A stretch of DNA of 55,348 nucleotides, taken from NCBI GenBank assembly GCA_020740775.1, contig JAHEWK010000052.1, positions 1 to 55,348 of the forward strand, written 5' to 3'. The translations under genes and the position numbers were made by a program. This stretch comes from Ilyonectria destructans (lineage: Eukaryota; Ascomycota; Sordariomycetes; Hypocreales; Nectriaceae). Position 1 is the stretch's first letter. The number at the start of each line of letters is the position of its first letter. Positions 33,546 to 44,706 of this stretch are shown in pieces. The notes beneath the pieces were generated by a model. The model had not been told where the DNA came from and searched no databases. It saw only the letters and a program-made list of their open reading frames with translations.

Positions 33546-35020
33546 TATATATTATATAATTATAATATAATTTTTTATAAATTTAACATTTTTAAGTTAA
33601 ATTTATATTACCTAGCTTTTATATTATATAATAATTAAAAATAAGTAATTATATTAAATATTTATTATTAAAGCTATATATTTAAATTTATATAATATTT
33701 TTTAATTTAAATTTTTATATTAAGTAAGAGAGTAAGTAGAGAATTCTAAAAATATATAACCTACCTAAAGGTAGAACTGTAATAACTATAATACTGTTAT
33801 ATTAAAAAGATTAAATAGAGTTAGATTTAAAGTCTGAATAATCCAGACAGCTAGATAAAATAGATAGCTTTTTCAGCTGATACTATTTAATTAAATAGAC
33901 CTTTATTAAGTCTCTAAAGGATAGATTAAAAGACTGTTAATTAAATAAGATACTAAATTGACAATGTTATTTTTAGAAGGTTCTATTTAAGATCTTTTTA
34001 ATTTATAGCCCTAATAGGTCTAACTACTAATTCCTACTTAATACAGTATTTCCTATTAAAGAAACTTATTAATTCTAGCTCTAATAGCTATAAGTATCTA
34101 AGTAAATAACCTTTATCCCTAAAGATTAAAAAGCTCTAACTTAATATTATAGCTTTTAACTTTAGAATAAAAGCTAACTCTAACTTTTATTAAATTTATT
34201 AAATTAAATAAAAAGCTATAAAAATACTAATAATTTAAATATAATTTATTAATTTATATTATAAAATAGAAAAAATAAGTAAATATTCTTAATTAAATTA
34301 TTAAATAAGTTATTAATTAAGTTATTAATTAAGATATAAAAATAAAAGAATAATTAAAATCAAAAAATAAGAATTATAAAGTATTTATATTTATTAGAAT
34401 TTTATCTTTTTTAAAATTTAGCTTTTTTAAAAAATTTAGCTTTTTTAAAAAAAATTTCTTTTTTAATAAATTTAGCTTTTTTAAAATATAGCTATTATTT
34501 ATAGCTTATAAAAATATTAAAAAAATAACTAATTAAGTTAGAAATTTTAATTTATTTAAATATATTATTAACTTTTAAATAAATTAAATAAATAATTTAT
34601 ATTATTAATACTATTATTAGTATTTTCTTTTATTATTAAGCTTTTAATTTTCTTTTTAAATATATATATATTAAAATACTATACTTTTTAATAATAAAAA
34701 TACCAGATTTTATAATGAATATTCTATTATATATTAATATTTAATATAAAAAGAAGTTAGCTTTATTTTACTTTAATATATTAAAATACTAATTTAAATA
34801 TACAGCTTTTTACTAACTTAATTATACAGTTTATTTTAATAAGCTTAAAATTAATTTCTAAAGTTTATTTTTATATTTATATAATTTTAATTTTTTAATT
34901 AAAAATTAAAGTAAAATAAGCTTTAGTTTTTATTTTAATTAATTATTAATTTATTTTTATCTAGCTATTTTATATTTTTTTATTAATTTTATTATAAAAA
35001 AAAGTTAGTTTTTTTAATAA
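33546..35020. other. AT-rich RIP relics, unassigned
   Basis: Very low GC with runs such as AAATTTAGCTTTTTTAAA repeated near 34430-34490. No coding or boundary signal was recognised. Confidence 0.4.
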
Positions 35021-35033
35021 TAAAAGATATTAG

Positions 35034-35588
35034 TTACTTTAGGATTCAGTAGTTAAGAGCTAGAGACCTTTTTCTTAAGGTTATTAATTTAAATTTAGCT
35101 TAAAGTATAATCCTTATAATTATACTATAACTACTAGCTTTATCCCCTAGTAGAAAAGCCAGCCTGTACAGAGATTAAACCTAAGGATTTAACTTGCTAA
35201 TTAGGCTTAAAATAGCAAGCTAATTAGTCTCTAACTTAGCCCTTAGGAGTAGACTGGCTAACTTACTATAAGAGGCTAATTACAGTATATATCTTGCGCT
35301 AGAAAAATAGGTAACCCCCTCTGCCTAAAGGAATAAAAAGTTAGAAGACTAAAAGGTTAAGGTGTAAATTATAAGAAATAGCTTAAGGCGTTATTATTAT
35401 CAGTATAGACTTAGAGTTACATTATACTCTATAGTAACCTTATAGGTATATAGAGTGGCAGAATTAGAAGGTAGAAATAGAGTTTTCATCCAATATTTAG
35501 GTATACAGTTTTTCTCTATTTAATTTAGTAGCAGGAATTCTATAAGCCTTAATAAAGGCAATTAGTATATACTAAATAAATAAATAAA
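35034..35588 (+). mobile_element. tRNA-derived SINE (RIP-mutated)
   Basis: A 555-bp insertion with a 13-bp target duplication TAAAAGATATTAG at 35021-35033 and 35589-35601. It ends in an (AAAT)n tail (35569-35588), as expected for target-primed retroposition. Near its start are a box-A-like stretch (TCAGTAGTTAAGAGCTAGA, about 35046-35064) and a box-B-like ATTTAAATT (about 35087-35095), readable as TTCGAATC after C-to-T changes. It has no ORF. Size and tail resemble Foxy-type fungal SINEs, but that comparison is from memory. It interrupts one copy of a longer AT-rich repeat, which confirms the insertion. Confidence 0.75.
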
Positions 35589-35601
35589 TAAAAGATATTA
35601 G

Positions 35602-35880
35602 TTTTTTTTATACTTTATTACTTAAAATAAAATTACTATTTTAAAATTATTAATTATAAATAATAAAGTTATTAATTATAAATAATAAAATTAAAATTAA
35701 AAAAATTAAATAAAAGTTTTAAGTAGAAATTAATAAGTAATAATTTTATTATTTAGCTATTATTTCTTTTAATATTAAATATAGTATTTATTTTTTATTT
35801 TTACTATTTAAAATTATTATATAACTTTAATTTATTTAATAATATTAAGTAAAGCTAAAAAAACTAAATATAAATATATA
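35602..35880 (+). repeat. AT-rich direct repeat, copy 1 (interrupted by the SINE)
   Basis: Together with about 35002-35033 on the other side of the SINE, this matches 37566-37860. Both contain TTATTATTTAGCTA(T/C)TATTTCTT and TTTAATTTATTTAATAATATTAA. Copy 1 is the more AT-rich. It is probably a RIP-degraded dispersed element; the class is unknown. Confidence 0.6.
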
Positions 35881-36294
35881 AATATATATTATTAAATAAT
35901 AGTAAAAGAAAGCTTATAAAAGTAACTTAAAAAGCTAATTAATATTATTATTAAAAATAACAGTTACTACTTATTATTATAAATTTAAAAAGTAACTTTT
36001 AATTAATTTTATATAATATAAAAAAGGTATAATATATATAATAAATAACTCTTAATAAGAAAATTTAGTATTTAAATTTACTGTATTTTTATTATATATA
36101 TATTATAGTTATTAAAATTTAGCTTTAAGTTTTAAGCTGCTTTTTTCTTTTTTATTTAAATTCTATTTAATTTTTTTAATTTATTCTAACCTTAATAAAT
36201 ATACTAATAATTTCTATAACTTAATTTAATATTCTAAGATCTCTAATATCTATATTAACTTAAGTTATTTAAATTCCTCTTTTAGCTAATATTC

Positions 36295-36868
36295 TATTAG
36301 AGGTTATAAAGCAGTAAAATAAAGTAATATTATTATAAAAGAGATATTCTAATAAAGAATATAAAGATAAAGAGTATATAAAGATAAAAGGTAGATAGTG
36401 TAAGATAGTATAAAATAGTATAAAATAGTATAAAATAGTATAAGATAGTGTATTAATAGTGTATATTATTATAATAATAATATAAAATAAGTCTAAAGGG
36501 TCTCAGCCTTTTTATAGATAATTTACTTAAAATCTAGCTATTATATTAAGATAATATATAACTATTAGAAAGCTTAAAATTCCAGCTTTCTTATAGTACT
36601 GTATTTATTCTTATAGGTACTTTCCTTATTAAGTAATATTAATTCTAAATAGTATATACTTTAAAATTAACTGATTTTAAAGTACGGATAGATTAATAAG
36701 CTAATTCAGGCTGATTAATTATATAGTATTAATATTGTTATTAATACTGTATTTTAGTATATAATTATAAGATTTTTATTAGAATTTTTAAGCTATATTT
36801 TAAAGCTTAAAGCTTAAAGCTTAATCTTATAAAGAAGTTATAAAGTTATATATTTATAAACTTTAATA
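36295..36868 (-). repeat. Solo LTR of the copia family
   Basis: An inverted copy of the copia LTR, 574 bp against 555 bp because of extra units of a roughly 10-bp repeat (ATAGTATAAA-like, about 36400-36450). It is flanked by the target duplication TATTC at 36290-36294 and 36869-36873. It is more heavily C-to-T/G-to-A mutated than the LTRs of the full element at 981-7013. Confidence 0.85.
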
Positions 36869-36873
36869 TATTC

Positions 36874-37565
36874 TAAGTAGCTAGTATCTATACTAACTTA
36901 ATATAATATAATAGCTTTTAAAATTAGAGCTTATACTAAACTCTAATAATATTTTAGAGGAAGACTTAATTTTTTAAATTAGAATTATTAATATTTTTAG
37001 CTAAGTTATAAAGTATAGCTATTTTTATTTAAATATATAGAATAAAATTATTAATATAAATTTAATTTCCTTACTTATTATCTCTAATTCTATTATTAAA
37101 AAGTAAATAGTATTTAAAAATAGCTAATATAATCTATTAACTTATATTTAAAAGTTATAGATAGTATAGTATTAAAGAGAGACTCTATATAAGGAAACCT
37201 TTAGTAGATTGATATTTAGTCTTTAGTTATAATAATAAGACTAAAAGACCCTCTTATCAAGCTAATTTAGATAACCCGAATTAATTAGGATTATTATTAT
37301 CAATTTAAACAATATTATAACAATTAAATTAACTATATCGGATCTATTATATAGTAATAGCTTAAATAGATTTTCTTTTTTAAAAAAGCTTAAGAAGTAA
37401 TTTAACTTCTATCTTTCTAATTTATTCTTTAAATTTAAGAAAATCTAAAATTAGATTAAAGTTCAAATTTATAATATAAATATAATAGGTTACCTCTAAT
37501 AAGAGCTTTTTAAATAAAATTTACTATATTAAAAATTAGTTATAATAAAATAAGTATTAAAAGAG
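36874..37565. other. AT-rich DNA, unassigned
   Basis: A less AT-saturated patch at about 37180-37370 (GGAAACC, ACCCTCTTATCAAGC, CTATATCGGATCTATTATA) could be the LTR edge of another element, but I found no partner copy or target duplication. Confidence 0.3.
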
Positions 37566-37860
37566 AAGTTAGTTTCTTAATAATAGAAGATATCTTTTTT
37601 ATATTCTATTATTTAAAATAAGATTACTATCTTAAAGTTATTAACTACAAATAGTAAAGTTATTAACTATAGATAATAAAATTAAAGTTAGAGAGGTTAA
37701 ATAAAAGCTTTAAGTAAAAACTGATAGATAATAATCTTATTATTTAGCTACTATTTCTTCTGGTATTAAATATAGTACTTATTATTTATTTCTACTATTT
37801 AAGATTACTATATAGCTTTAATTTATTTAATAATATTAAATAAAACTAAAAAAAACTAAA
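37566..37860 (+). repeat. AT-rich direct repeat, copy 2
   Basis: The uninterrupted counterpart of 35002-35880 minus the SINE. Aligning the two copies shows the empty site of the SINE insertion. Confidence 0.6.
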
Positions 37861-38404
37861 TATATAATAAATAAGTATATTAAATAAGTAAGTATACTAC
37901 TTATATTATATAGTTAAAAGTAAAAATATTAGGTTTTTTAAAATTAGCTATATAATTAATAAAATTTTAAGAAAAATATCTTTAAATCTTTTAAAAAAAA
38001 AATTATAAGATATTTTTTTTAAAACTTTTTAATTAATTTATTAAGCTTTTTATATTTAAAATTAAGAAAAAAAATAGTGTAAATAAGCTTTTTCTTAATA
38101 ATTTTATAAATAAAAATAAATAGAATTTAGTAAAATTCTCTTATATAATTTCCTATTTAATTAACCTTATTTTTAATTTTTAGCTATTTTAAACTTAGTT
38201 TTAATCTTTAATAATTTTTTTAAAAATGCAATTTAAGATATAAAATACTATTTTACACTTACTTATTTAGTACACTCACTTATTATATACATTATAAAGC
38301 TTTCTTTAAAACCTCAAGCAGTAAGCGGAATATAGAAGTCGGATAACAATATAAAAAACACACAATTCACCCCAATATCTGACCCATATAATAGCCCCTG
38401 TAGC
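37861..38404. other. AT-rich DNA ending at about 38.29 kb
   Basis: The switch to normal composition is abrupt near 38290-38330. No gene is visible in the AT-rich part. Confidence 0.4.
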
Positions 38405-38700
38405 CTGCCCCGTGCGCCCTAGTTACGTATCAGCCCCACCCTGAGTTCAGCACTCCGGACATTCCCATCACAAATTCCTCGTAAGTACCTCATGATGCGC
38501 TTCACTGCGGTTTCGTGGGCCTTGGTAGGTTTTGCGAGATGGCGGCTGCATAGTGAGACGCCGAATGCAATATCTGGTCTGGTCCCCGGCATTGCGTACA
38601 TCCGGTTGCTTTGGCGTACCAGTGCTCGTGATCTAAGTTGGTTTCGTCATCGTCAAGGGCTGGTCCAAGTTTTACTGTTGCTACTGGGGTTGCAGTTGGT
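38405..38700 (-). pseudogene. Copia RT/RNase H fragment, not RIP-saturated
   Basis: The minus strand reads YAMPGTRPDIAFGVSLCS and KAHETAVKRIMRYLRG, the well-known block between RT and RNase H of Ty1/copia Pol. Upstream HWYAKATG lies in another frame, so at least one frameshift is present. There are no LTRs or other domains. Unlike the element at 981-7013, its GC content is normal, so it is a different and perhaps too-short-to-RIP fragment. Confidence 0.7.
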
Positions 38701-38828
38701 TTGGAGTCCTATAACTTAGCATTTAAAGAAGATACTATATCCCTAGCACAGCAGGCATTTTTACTAAATAGCGGTTACTCAATATTGTTTCTCCACTCCA
38801 TCACAACTGCGAAGCCCGTCATCTCTAC

Positions 38829-40429
38829 TCATTCGATAGCGAATCTTCTCTGGATGCTCAGGGGCATGGCCCCTGGCCAGAGGTTGAAGGCCTCCTCGTG
38901 ATCCAACTGCCAGTCTACACTCGGCAATGCTAAATCGTAGCGCTGGACCAATGAAGCGATAAGCACCATCTGTTCAATGTAGGTGATGTTGCGACCAATG
39001 CACCCCCGGGCTCCAGCGCTGAAAGGAATAAATGCAAATTTTGCGTCCTTGTGCATCTCCTCCAACCAGCGCTCAGGATAATAAGATTCAGGTTGAGGGA
39101 ATAGTTGGGGATTTCGATGTGCTGTATAAGCTGGGACTGCAACGGTTGTGCCTCCAGGAATCCATTGGCCGTCAATGGTAATTCCCGCTGGGCCTGTCTT
39201 GCGGTTCAAGCCGAATGAGACCGGAGGTAACAGACGCAACGACTCATCAAGGCAAGCTCGCAGATACGGTAAGTTCTTGACCTGGTCGTAGGAGGCAACT
39301 GGATCATCTCCGTGCAAGGATTCATCCAACTCTTTTCGCAGGCAATTAAGAGTCCTTGGATGGCGGAGGAGATTATACATAACGTGAGTCAGTGCGATGG
39401 CGGTAGTATCTGAACCTGCATCGACTGAGTTCAGTCAGCGACAGAGCTCAGAAGCCCAAAGAGCGAGACGAGACTGTACTTACGCAAAACACTGACTTCG
39501 GCTTCTATCTCGCCATTGTGCAATCTGCGAAGCTGACCGTCCTTGTCTTCGATAATGCAACGGATGATGTCATCCAAGTCCTCGCCGTTTCGGTGGCGCT
39601 CGGCTCGTACCCGCGTGAGATGATGGACCATGGCATTGAAATCACTGCCCTTAGACCACTGGGAGCGGAACCATCCAGGAACAGTGGTCAGAATCGCCCG
39701 AAAAAAACGGAACCATCCAGTTGACCACACAAGCGTCGATGTTGCCCGTTTGCCAGCGTGCAGGCATTGGATATACCGCACTTGCTTCTCTTTTCCGTCG
39801 ACGGTGGTGATCTTCACATAGTCATCGCCCCTATCAAGACATCCAAGTTGGTGACTCAAAGCAATTTCCACGATTGCTTCAATGGTGAATAAATTGGACC
39901 ACTTGCGAAAATCGACGACTGCAGGCGCGGCGTTGTTGGACGACGCGTTTTGTTCGCAGATGCGGTCGAACTGTCGCAGTAGCCTCTCGACCTTGTCCGT
40001 GACCTTGAATTCCCAAGTTTCCAAGTTCCGGGTAGCAAGAGCATGTGACATGTAGCGCCGCTTTCGGGTGTGGTCTTCCTTATTGACGACATCCAAGAGA
40101 CTTAGGTGGGGTCCTGCCGGGACAGCGTACATATCACCTTTGACGCAGGTAGTCGAGTGTCCGTAGATGGCACGGATTGCATCCGGAGAAGAGAAGGATA
40201 GAGAGTTAGGACCTGTGCGGACGATAGGATTGTTTTCATGCTTCTTGTGTAGGTTTTTGGACCGGAAGCCGCGACAACGTTCGATGATGTAACCGAGATT
40301 GGTTATGCCTGAGAGCGCATTGTGGTTCGGGAAGCGGCGTAGCTTCTTTGGATCCCACATATATCGAGCCAGAGGCTCCAGGACAAAAAGAAGAGCGATA
40401 ATAACAGCGCAGGAGGCCAAAGATGTCAT
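38829..40429 (-). CDS. Cytochrome P450 monooxygenase
   Basis: Two exons, 40429-39484 and 39424-38829, with a 59-bp intron (GTAAGT, branch GCTGAC, CTCAG), give 513 aa. This splice gives the I-helix VLLDAGSDTTAIALT; the next AG downstream would lose it. Other marks: an N-terminal membrane anchor (about residues 4-20), ExxR as ESLR (376-379), PERW near 432, and heme loop FSAGARGCIG with the ligand Cys at about 457. It should be an ER-anchored class II monooxygenase. The C-terminal EAFNLWPGAMPLSIQRR resembles fungal P450s annotated as benzoate 4-monooxygenase-like, but substrate is not predictable. ATG 40429 is chosen because 40484 is out of frame, 40480 is GTG, and a TATA box lies 63-71 bp upstream. 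Confidence 0.92.
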
Positions 40430-40490
40430 GGTGTTGGTGTGTCGCGTGAAGTTGTCTAAATTGATTCCCAGAACCTGCACTCATACGACC

Positions 40491-40500
40491 CGTATTTATA
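40491..40500 (-). promoter_or_regulatory. TATA box of the P450 gene
   Basis: TATAAATACG on the minus strand lies 63-71 bp before ATG 40429, a good position and sequence for a fungal core promoter. Confidence 0.55.
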
Positions 40501-41221
40501 CTTGTCTATAGCGGAAAGCTAGTCAAGAAGAGCGCCACGCACAGACGTTCGGGATTCCTAAAGACGGCAGTTTGCCTGGAGAGATCAGTGCGATGTTCGC
40601 TTGGATTTTCTCTCGAGGCTCCACCCACATCTGCAGCTGTGGCTGTTTGCGTGTGACGCTGGGGAATCGGACAAATCATGTGGGCGGTCGGTATTCCAAG
40701 GCTGATTTGGTTACCACTCAAGGGCAACGATTGAGGATTGCCGCATTCGGTAAGTCAGATGCAATTTGCGGTAAAACTTCCCGATCGACTAGCGTTTGTC
40801 CATCCTTTCGCCATGGAGCGCTCTTCTAGACCATCGCCCTCATGACAATTCAAAACAGTTGCGCAGCAAAATGAGAGTCTTGAACTACCGTAGCGAATCA
40901 GTGGTCTTCAATACCCTGGATACTCCGTCTTGATGCTTTTGGGTCTCCACTTCTCGCATCAAGTGACTCGACAGAGGAAGTATGTAGAAGTGAGCAGAAC
41001 CCTGTCCCCGCACCGTTTTTCGATCGGCATTGATTACCCAAGGGTGGTGGGATTTGGCTATTGGCAAGAGGAAAATGGTGATTACGTGACCCTTACACCG
41101 TGGTATGGACGAGCCCAGATGTCACGCGGGAAGTCAAAAGCCGTGATTGGGACCATGTTCACTAGGGTACAAATCTGGGGCTGACCCTTCAATTATCCAC
41201 ATCGGAATTGGTTGCTATCTC
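40501..41221. other. Intergenic between the P450 and transcription-factor-like genes
   Basis: This holds the P450 upstream region and the 3' flank of the next gene. Short ORFs in all frames show no recognisable features. No clear repeat or RNA was seen. Confidence 0.4.
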
Positions 41222-43031
41222 TCACTGCAACGGGCTGCCCGAGCCCCAAAGCTCACACAGGCGTTTTTCCTGCTTCAGTATTGCCCATCCCATATGTGAC
41301 TCTGCGGCTCTGACCACGTCGATAAGCTTCTTCTGCTCTTTGGGACAGGTGAACCGGTCACCACCTTCATCAAGGTCAAGGTTCGCACACGGGACGAGGA
41401 AATTGCTTTTGTACTTACAAACCGCTATTGCCATGCCGGCTGTGAACGTGGCCGGTGGATACTGCGTATTGCAAGTAGCAATTCCACAAAGATTAAGCAC
41501 AAGGTTCCGAATCTGCTCCTCGGCGGATCTGGAATACCTTAAGCGGTCAAGTCCCAGGGATGGCGTGTGAGGGTTATTTGCTATCAACAGTATACGGCAT
41601 ATATCCGCATACTGCTGTCCTGCTACTTGATCAACCTATCAACCGCTGTCTTAAAGCGCACAATACATCAGGGCAGTTTTCTGTGATGGGAAGCCCACCA
41701 ACATACCATGGAAGTCATTTGCAAACCAAATCTCCGGGAAAACGCTGTCGCTAGGCTCGGAGCGCCAAACAGGGTTAAACGATGGTGGTCTCTTTGCAGT
41801 CCACTCATCTAGATAACTGCTCAACTCATCCCATTCCTGTCGTCTATGCAGAGGTTCTCCATAGACATAAGACAGAACATCTTCTGTATGAATAATCATC
41901 CTCCATGCCCATATGTAGTCGTCGGCCAGCTCGATGCTCCTGTTGATCCCACACTGCCGACCTAGTGCCCTCGGGGGCTTCCGAGTACTAAAGGAGATGA
42001 ATATCTCTTGGCGTACGGCGATCATCAAGGACGCCCTACACAAGCTGTAGTTGCTTTGCATCGGGTCTTGCGACATGGTAAAAATATCGACATCGAGGGT
42101 GTGACCATATGGTTTTTCATCGGGGCCAGGAACTAGCAACAGTTAATATCAGATACTAAACTTACGGAGGGGTTTCGAACCAGTCATTTCTTCGTAAAGC
42201 CGCAGTATCATACTTGCTGCACAGAGATATCCGTTGTCGAGTTTGGCATCCTGATTCGCGAGGGCAGGGATCAGGTGCTCAAGGCATATTGCCTGGTATC
42301 GATCTGCTGCCAAAGCATTAACTTTCTGTGATAAACTGAGATGTTTCGAGGAAACAGCAAGAATAGCAGTATAAAGTATCGGATGGCTCGCGGCAGCCTG
42401 TACAACAGTCGTACCGAAGTGTCGGTGCTTGTCGCAGTAGTCAAACTCGAATTGTGTTACTTTCAAGAATGTTAGGAGTAGAAGACGTACAGTGCTTACC
42501 CATGGCGAGAGTTGATTGGCAAAATAACAGATGAGCAAGGCGTCGGACCGGCTGTTGAGGGGCCAAAAGGGCAATCCTAGGTCAACATCCTGCCCAAGTG
42601 GTGTTGATATCAAAACTGGAGGATAGTTAGGTCTGGATGAGCCGCCTGTGTGAACATCAAGGGGCAGCATGGGCATACTCACGGGTGGTGGATGGGCTTC
42701 CAATGTCAATGTGGCCATGGCCCAAGCCTGCGGAAATGCCAAGATGCAGGGTTTCATCCTGTGGGGGGGCCTCGTCTTGGGAAGGGGTGTCATCTTCGAA
42801 GATGGTGTCAGAGTGAGTCTCATCTTGGGAGAGGGTCCCAAGAAAATTGCCATCCAGTGGCAACACCTCATTCTCGAGGATACGGTTTTGAGGTACGAAG
42901 GTGACTGCCCAAAAGTTGAGTATTCGCTGTGCGTGCAAGTGCAGAGACAGTCTCACGAGAAGTTGGTATGGAAACCCACGTATTGGTTTTTGAGAAACAA
43001 ATCGCCCGGTCGCTCCAGGGCTCCACGCGGT
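41222..43031 (-). CDS. Fungal transcription-factor-like protein (fungal_trans_2 type)
   Basis: Exons that keep phase are 43031-42683, 42645-42166, 42132-41707 and 41622-41222; intron sizes are 37, 33 and 84 bp, the first two unusually small. Conserved family parts include LSPW...FDYCDKHRHFG, PILYTAILAVSSKHLS, LCRASLMIAVRQEIFISF, DDYIWAWRMIIHTEDVL and VFPEIWFANDFH followed, after splicing, by AGQQYADICRILLI. These are the ordered blocks of the fungal-specific factor domain in ArcA-like regulators. The N terminus is unresolved: a half zinc cluster (ACRPCVEGGRRC, about 43095-43130) lies upstream in another frame, and I could not join it. A possible 40-bp intron at about 42461-42500 would break the frame and is left in. 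The gene may be a functional regulator with a mis-modelled start or a young pseudogene. It lies upstream of the P450 on the same strand. Confidence 0.6.
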
Positions 43032-44043
43032 CATTAGCCTCGACAACGGATGGGTTATGACAGTGGCGAAAAGCGAGGCTGCGCGACGAGTCGCGGCATC
43101 GCCGGCCGCCCTCGACGCAAGGTCTACAGGCAGAGTCGGATGCGTCGCCTGTGAACAACTGTCAACAAAGCTCCTGGTGCAACAATCGAGAGCCTGGAGT
43201 TCAAGGAGAACCACATTTCAAGTGCAGCCGTCGGCATCGACCGCTGTCGTCATTAGTTGGTGGGTTCACTGGCGCATTCAACGTTGGCGGAAACATACCA
43301 GGAGCGTCGATAGGTGCTTGTATTCCGAAGGACGTCCATGACAGGCGTATTGATTCTAGCATAGTTGGGATGAAAATGGAAATTATCGGATTCTGCTTCC
43401 GCAATGAGTTGGGTACGTGGAGGGGCATTACTCTTATAATAGTCTGTACGAGGGTCATGACAAATCAGGCCTGGCTAACTTCCAGCAGGCTAAGACGAGG
43501 AATATCTAACCGACGAGTGTGACAGGGAGTCGGAAATCTTTGCCGTTCCGGGCAGGAACACCGAAATTCCTGCCTTTTTCGACTTGGCGCTTGGGGGCGG
43601 ACCTCCGGTATTTTTGCCATTTTTGACCTGTCTGGATTTAGCGTAATGAGGCGCCATTCACGTTGACATTTACTATTTGATGGATCCAATAGTTACGGTC
43701 AATTCGACCAAGGCAATAGTGTTCAATACGATGTGGAGACCAAAGATGATGATTGTACTGAGCAAGGATGCCTCCGGCCCCCTCTTTTCTCGAGAGGGGT
43801 TTTCTTGTCCTCTGACTACTGTACAAAGGACATGTCGTTTTCTGTCGACATTCTGCTTTCTGTACAGGAAACCACATTTTCGTCCGTGCACCATCAAATA
43901 AAAAGCAAGTTTACCTAATAACAACCGAACTTATACCGAATGGAATTATACCACTACTATTCTATCTATTATACAATACTATCAGTTATTATGAATGAGT
44001 AGTAGTAGCAGCCGTACTTATATTAAGAAAAAGAAAAAAAAAA
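43032..44043. other. Upstream region; no gene supported
   Basis: 43032-43220 probably includes the unresolved 5' end of the transcription-factor-like gene. The rest shows only chance ORFs in GC-normal sequence, becoming AT-rich after 43900. Confidence 0.4.
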
Positions 44044-44068
44044 GGGGGGGGGGGGGGGGGGGGGGGGG
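44044..44068 (+). repeat. Homopolymer of 25 G
   Basis: An uninterrupted run of 25 G on the plus strand, preceded by an A-rich AAGAAAAAG tract. It could form quadruplex DNA. Its exact length is a known weak point of sequencing. Confidence 0.75.
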
Positions 44069-44684
44069 ATATAGTATAGCAAGCTGCCAACTTGTCTCAC
44101 TCTGATCTGATCTTATATTTATTATCTATAATGCCAAATATAACTACACTAGAAGCTTTTATCCACCTTAAGTTATAGATTAACTCTAAAACTAACCTTC
44201 TTATCTGTATTCAGCTAGAGTGTAAATATACACTCAGCACTAGTCAATCTTACATTATATCCCACCTGCGGGATAAGTATAATATCCCGACCAACATAAG
44301 AAAGAGCATATTCCAACTGCTTAAAACCCTTTATCTCTCTAAACTGAACAATACCAGCCCCGCTGAAGATAGATCTCCCGAGCACCCCAAGCTCTAGGTC
44401 CATAATGGCTTTGCCTGTTGCGAATGCAAATTCAGAACAATCCATTTCTCAGACCCTCTGGCTACAGATTGCCCAAGCAACTCTGCCGCTATGCGATACA
44501 GTAATATTAACCACCTCTTCGAGTATGTATACCTATAAATATGGGTTATTGGGTTAAAGCGGGAGTACTGGATTATTAAGCGAAATAGAAGTGTGGTCCG
44601 GCCGGTAAGAGATGAATGTATTAATGTCTATATGTGGTCTGTATATAAGCGCGAGGCAGTCTGCCATGCTGCGGCTGGGAACGA
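44069..44684. other. Subtelomeric flank with an unrecognised 76-codon ORF
   Basis: A minus-strand open frame at 44215-44445 (contains FSGAGIVQFREIKGFKQ) reads like protein in composition, but I recognise no family and see no start context or neighbours to support it. It may be the remains of a longer gene. Confidence 0.25.
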
Positions 44685-44706
44685 GGGTTAGGGTTAGAAT
44701 TAGGGT
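44685..44706 (+). repeat. Interstitial telomeric repeat
   Basis: GGGTTAGGGTTAGAATTAGGG is about three and a half TTAGGG units with one decayed unit, in the same orientation as the terminal telomere. It forms the 3' junction of the first non-LTR element. Confidence 0.8.

Noticed and set aside
40430..40484. Upstream starts for the P450 at 40480 and 40484
   Set aside because: 40480 is GTG and 40484 is ATG in another frame; both are too close to the TATA box at 40491-40500.
43095..43130. Complete Zn2Cys6 cluster for the second transcription factor
   Set aside because: Only the first half (C-x2-C-x6-C) is visible; no second half follows in any frame I could join without inventing splices.
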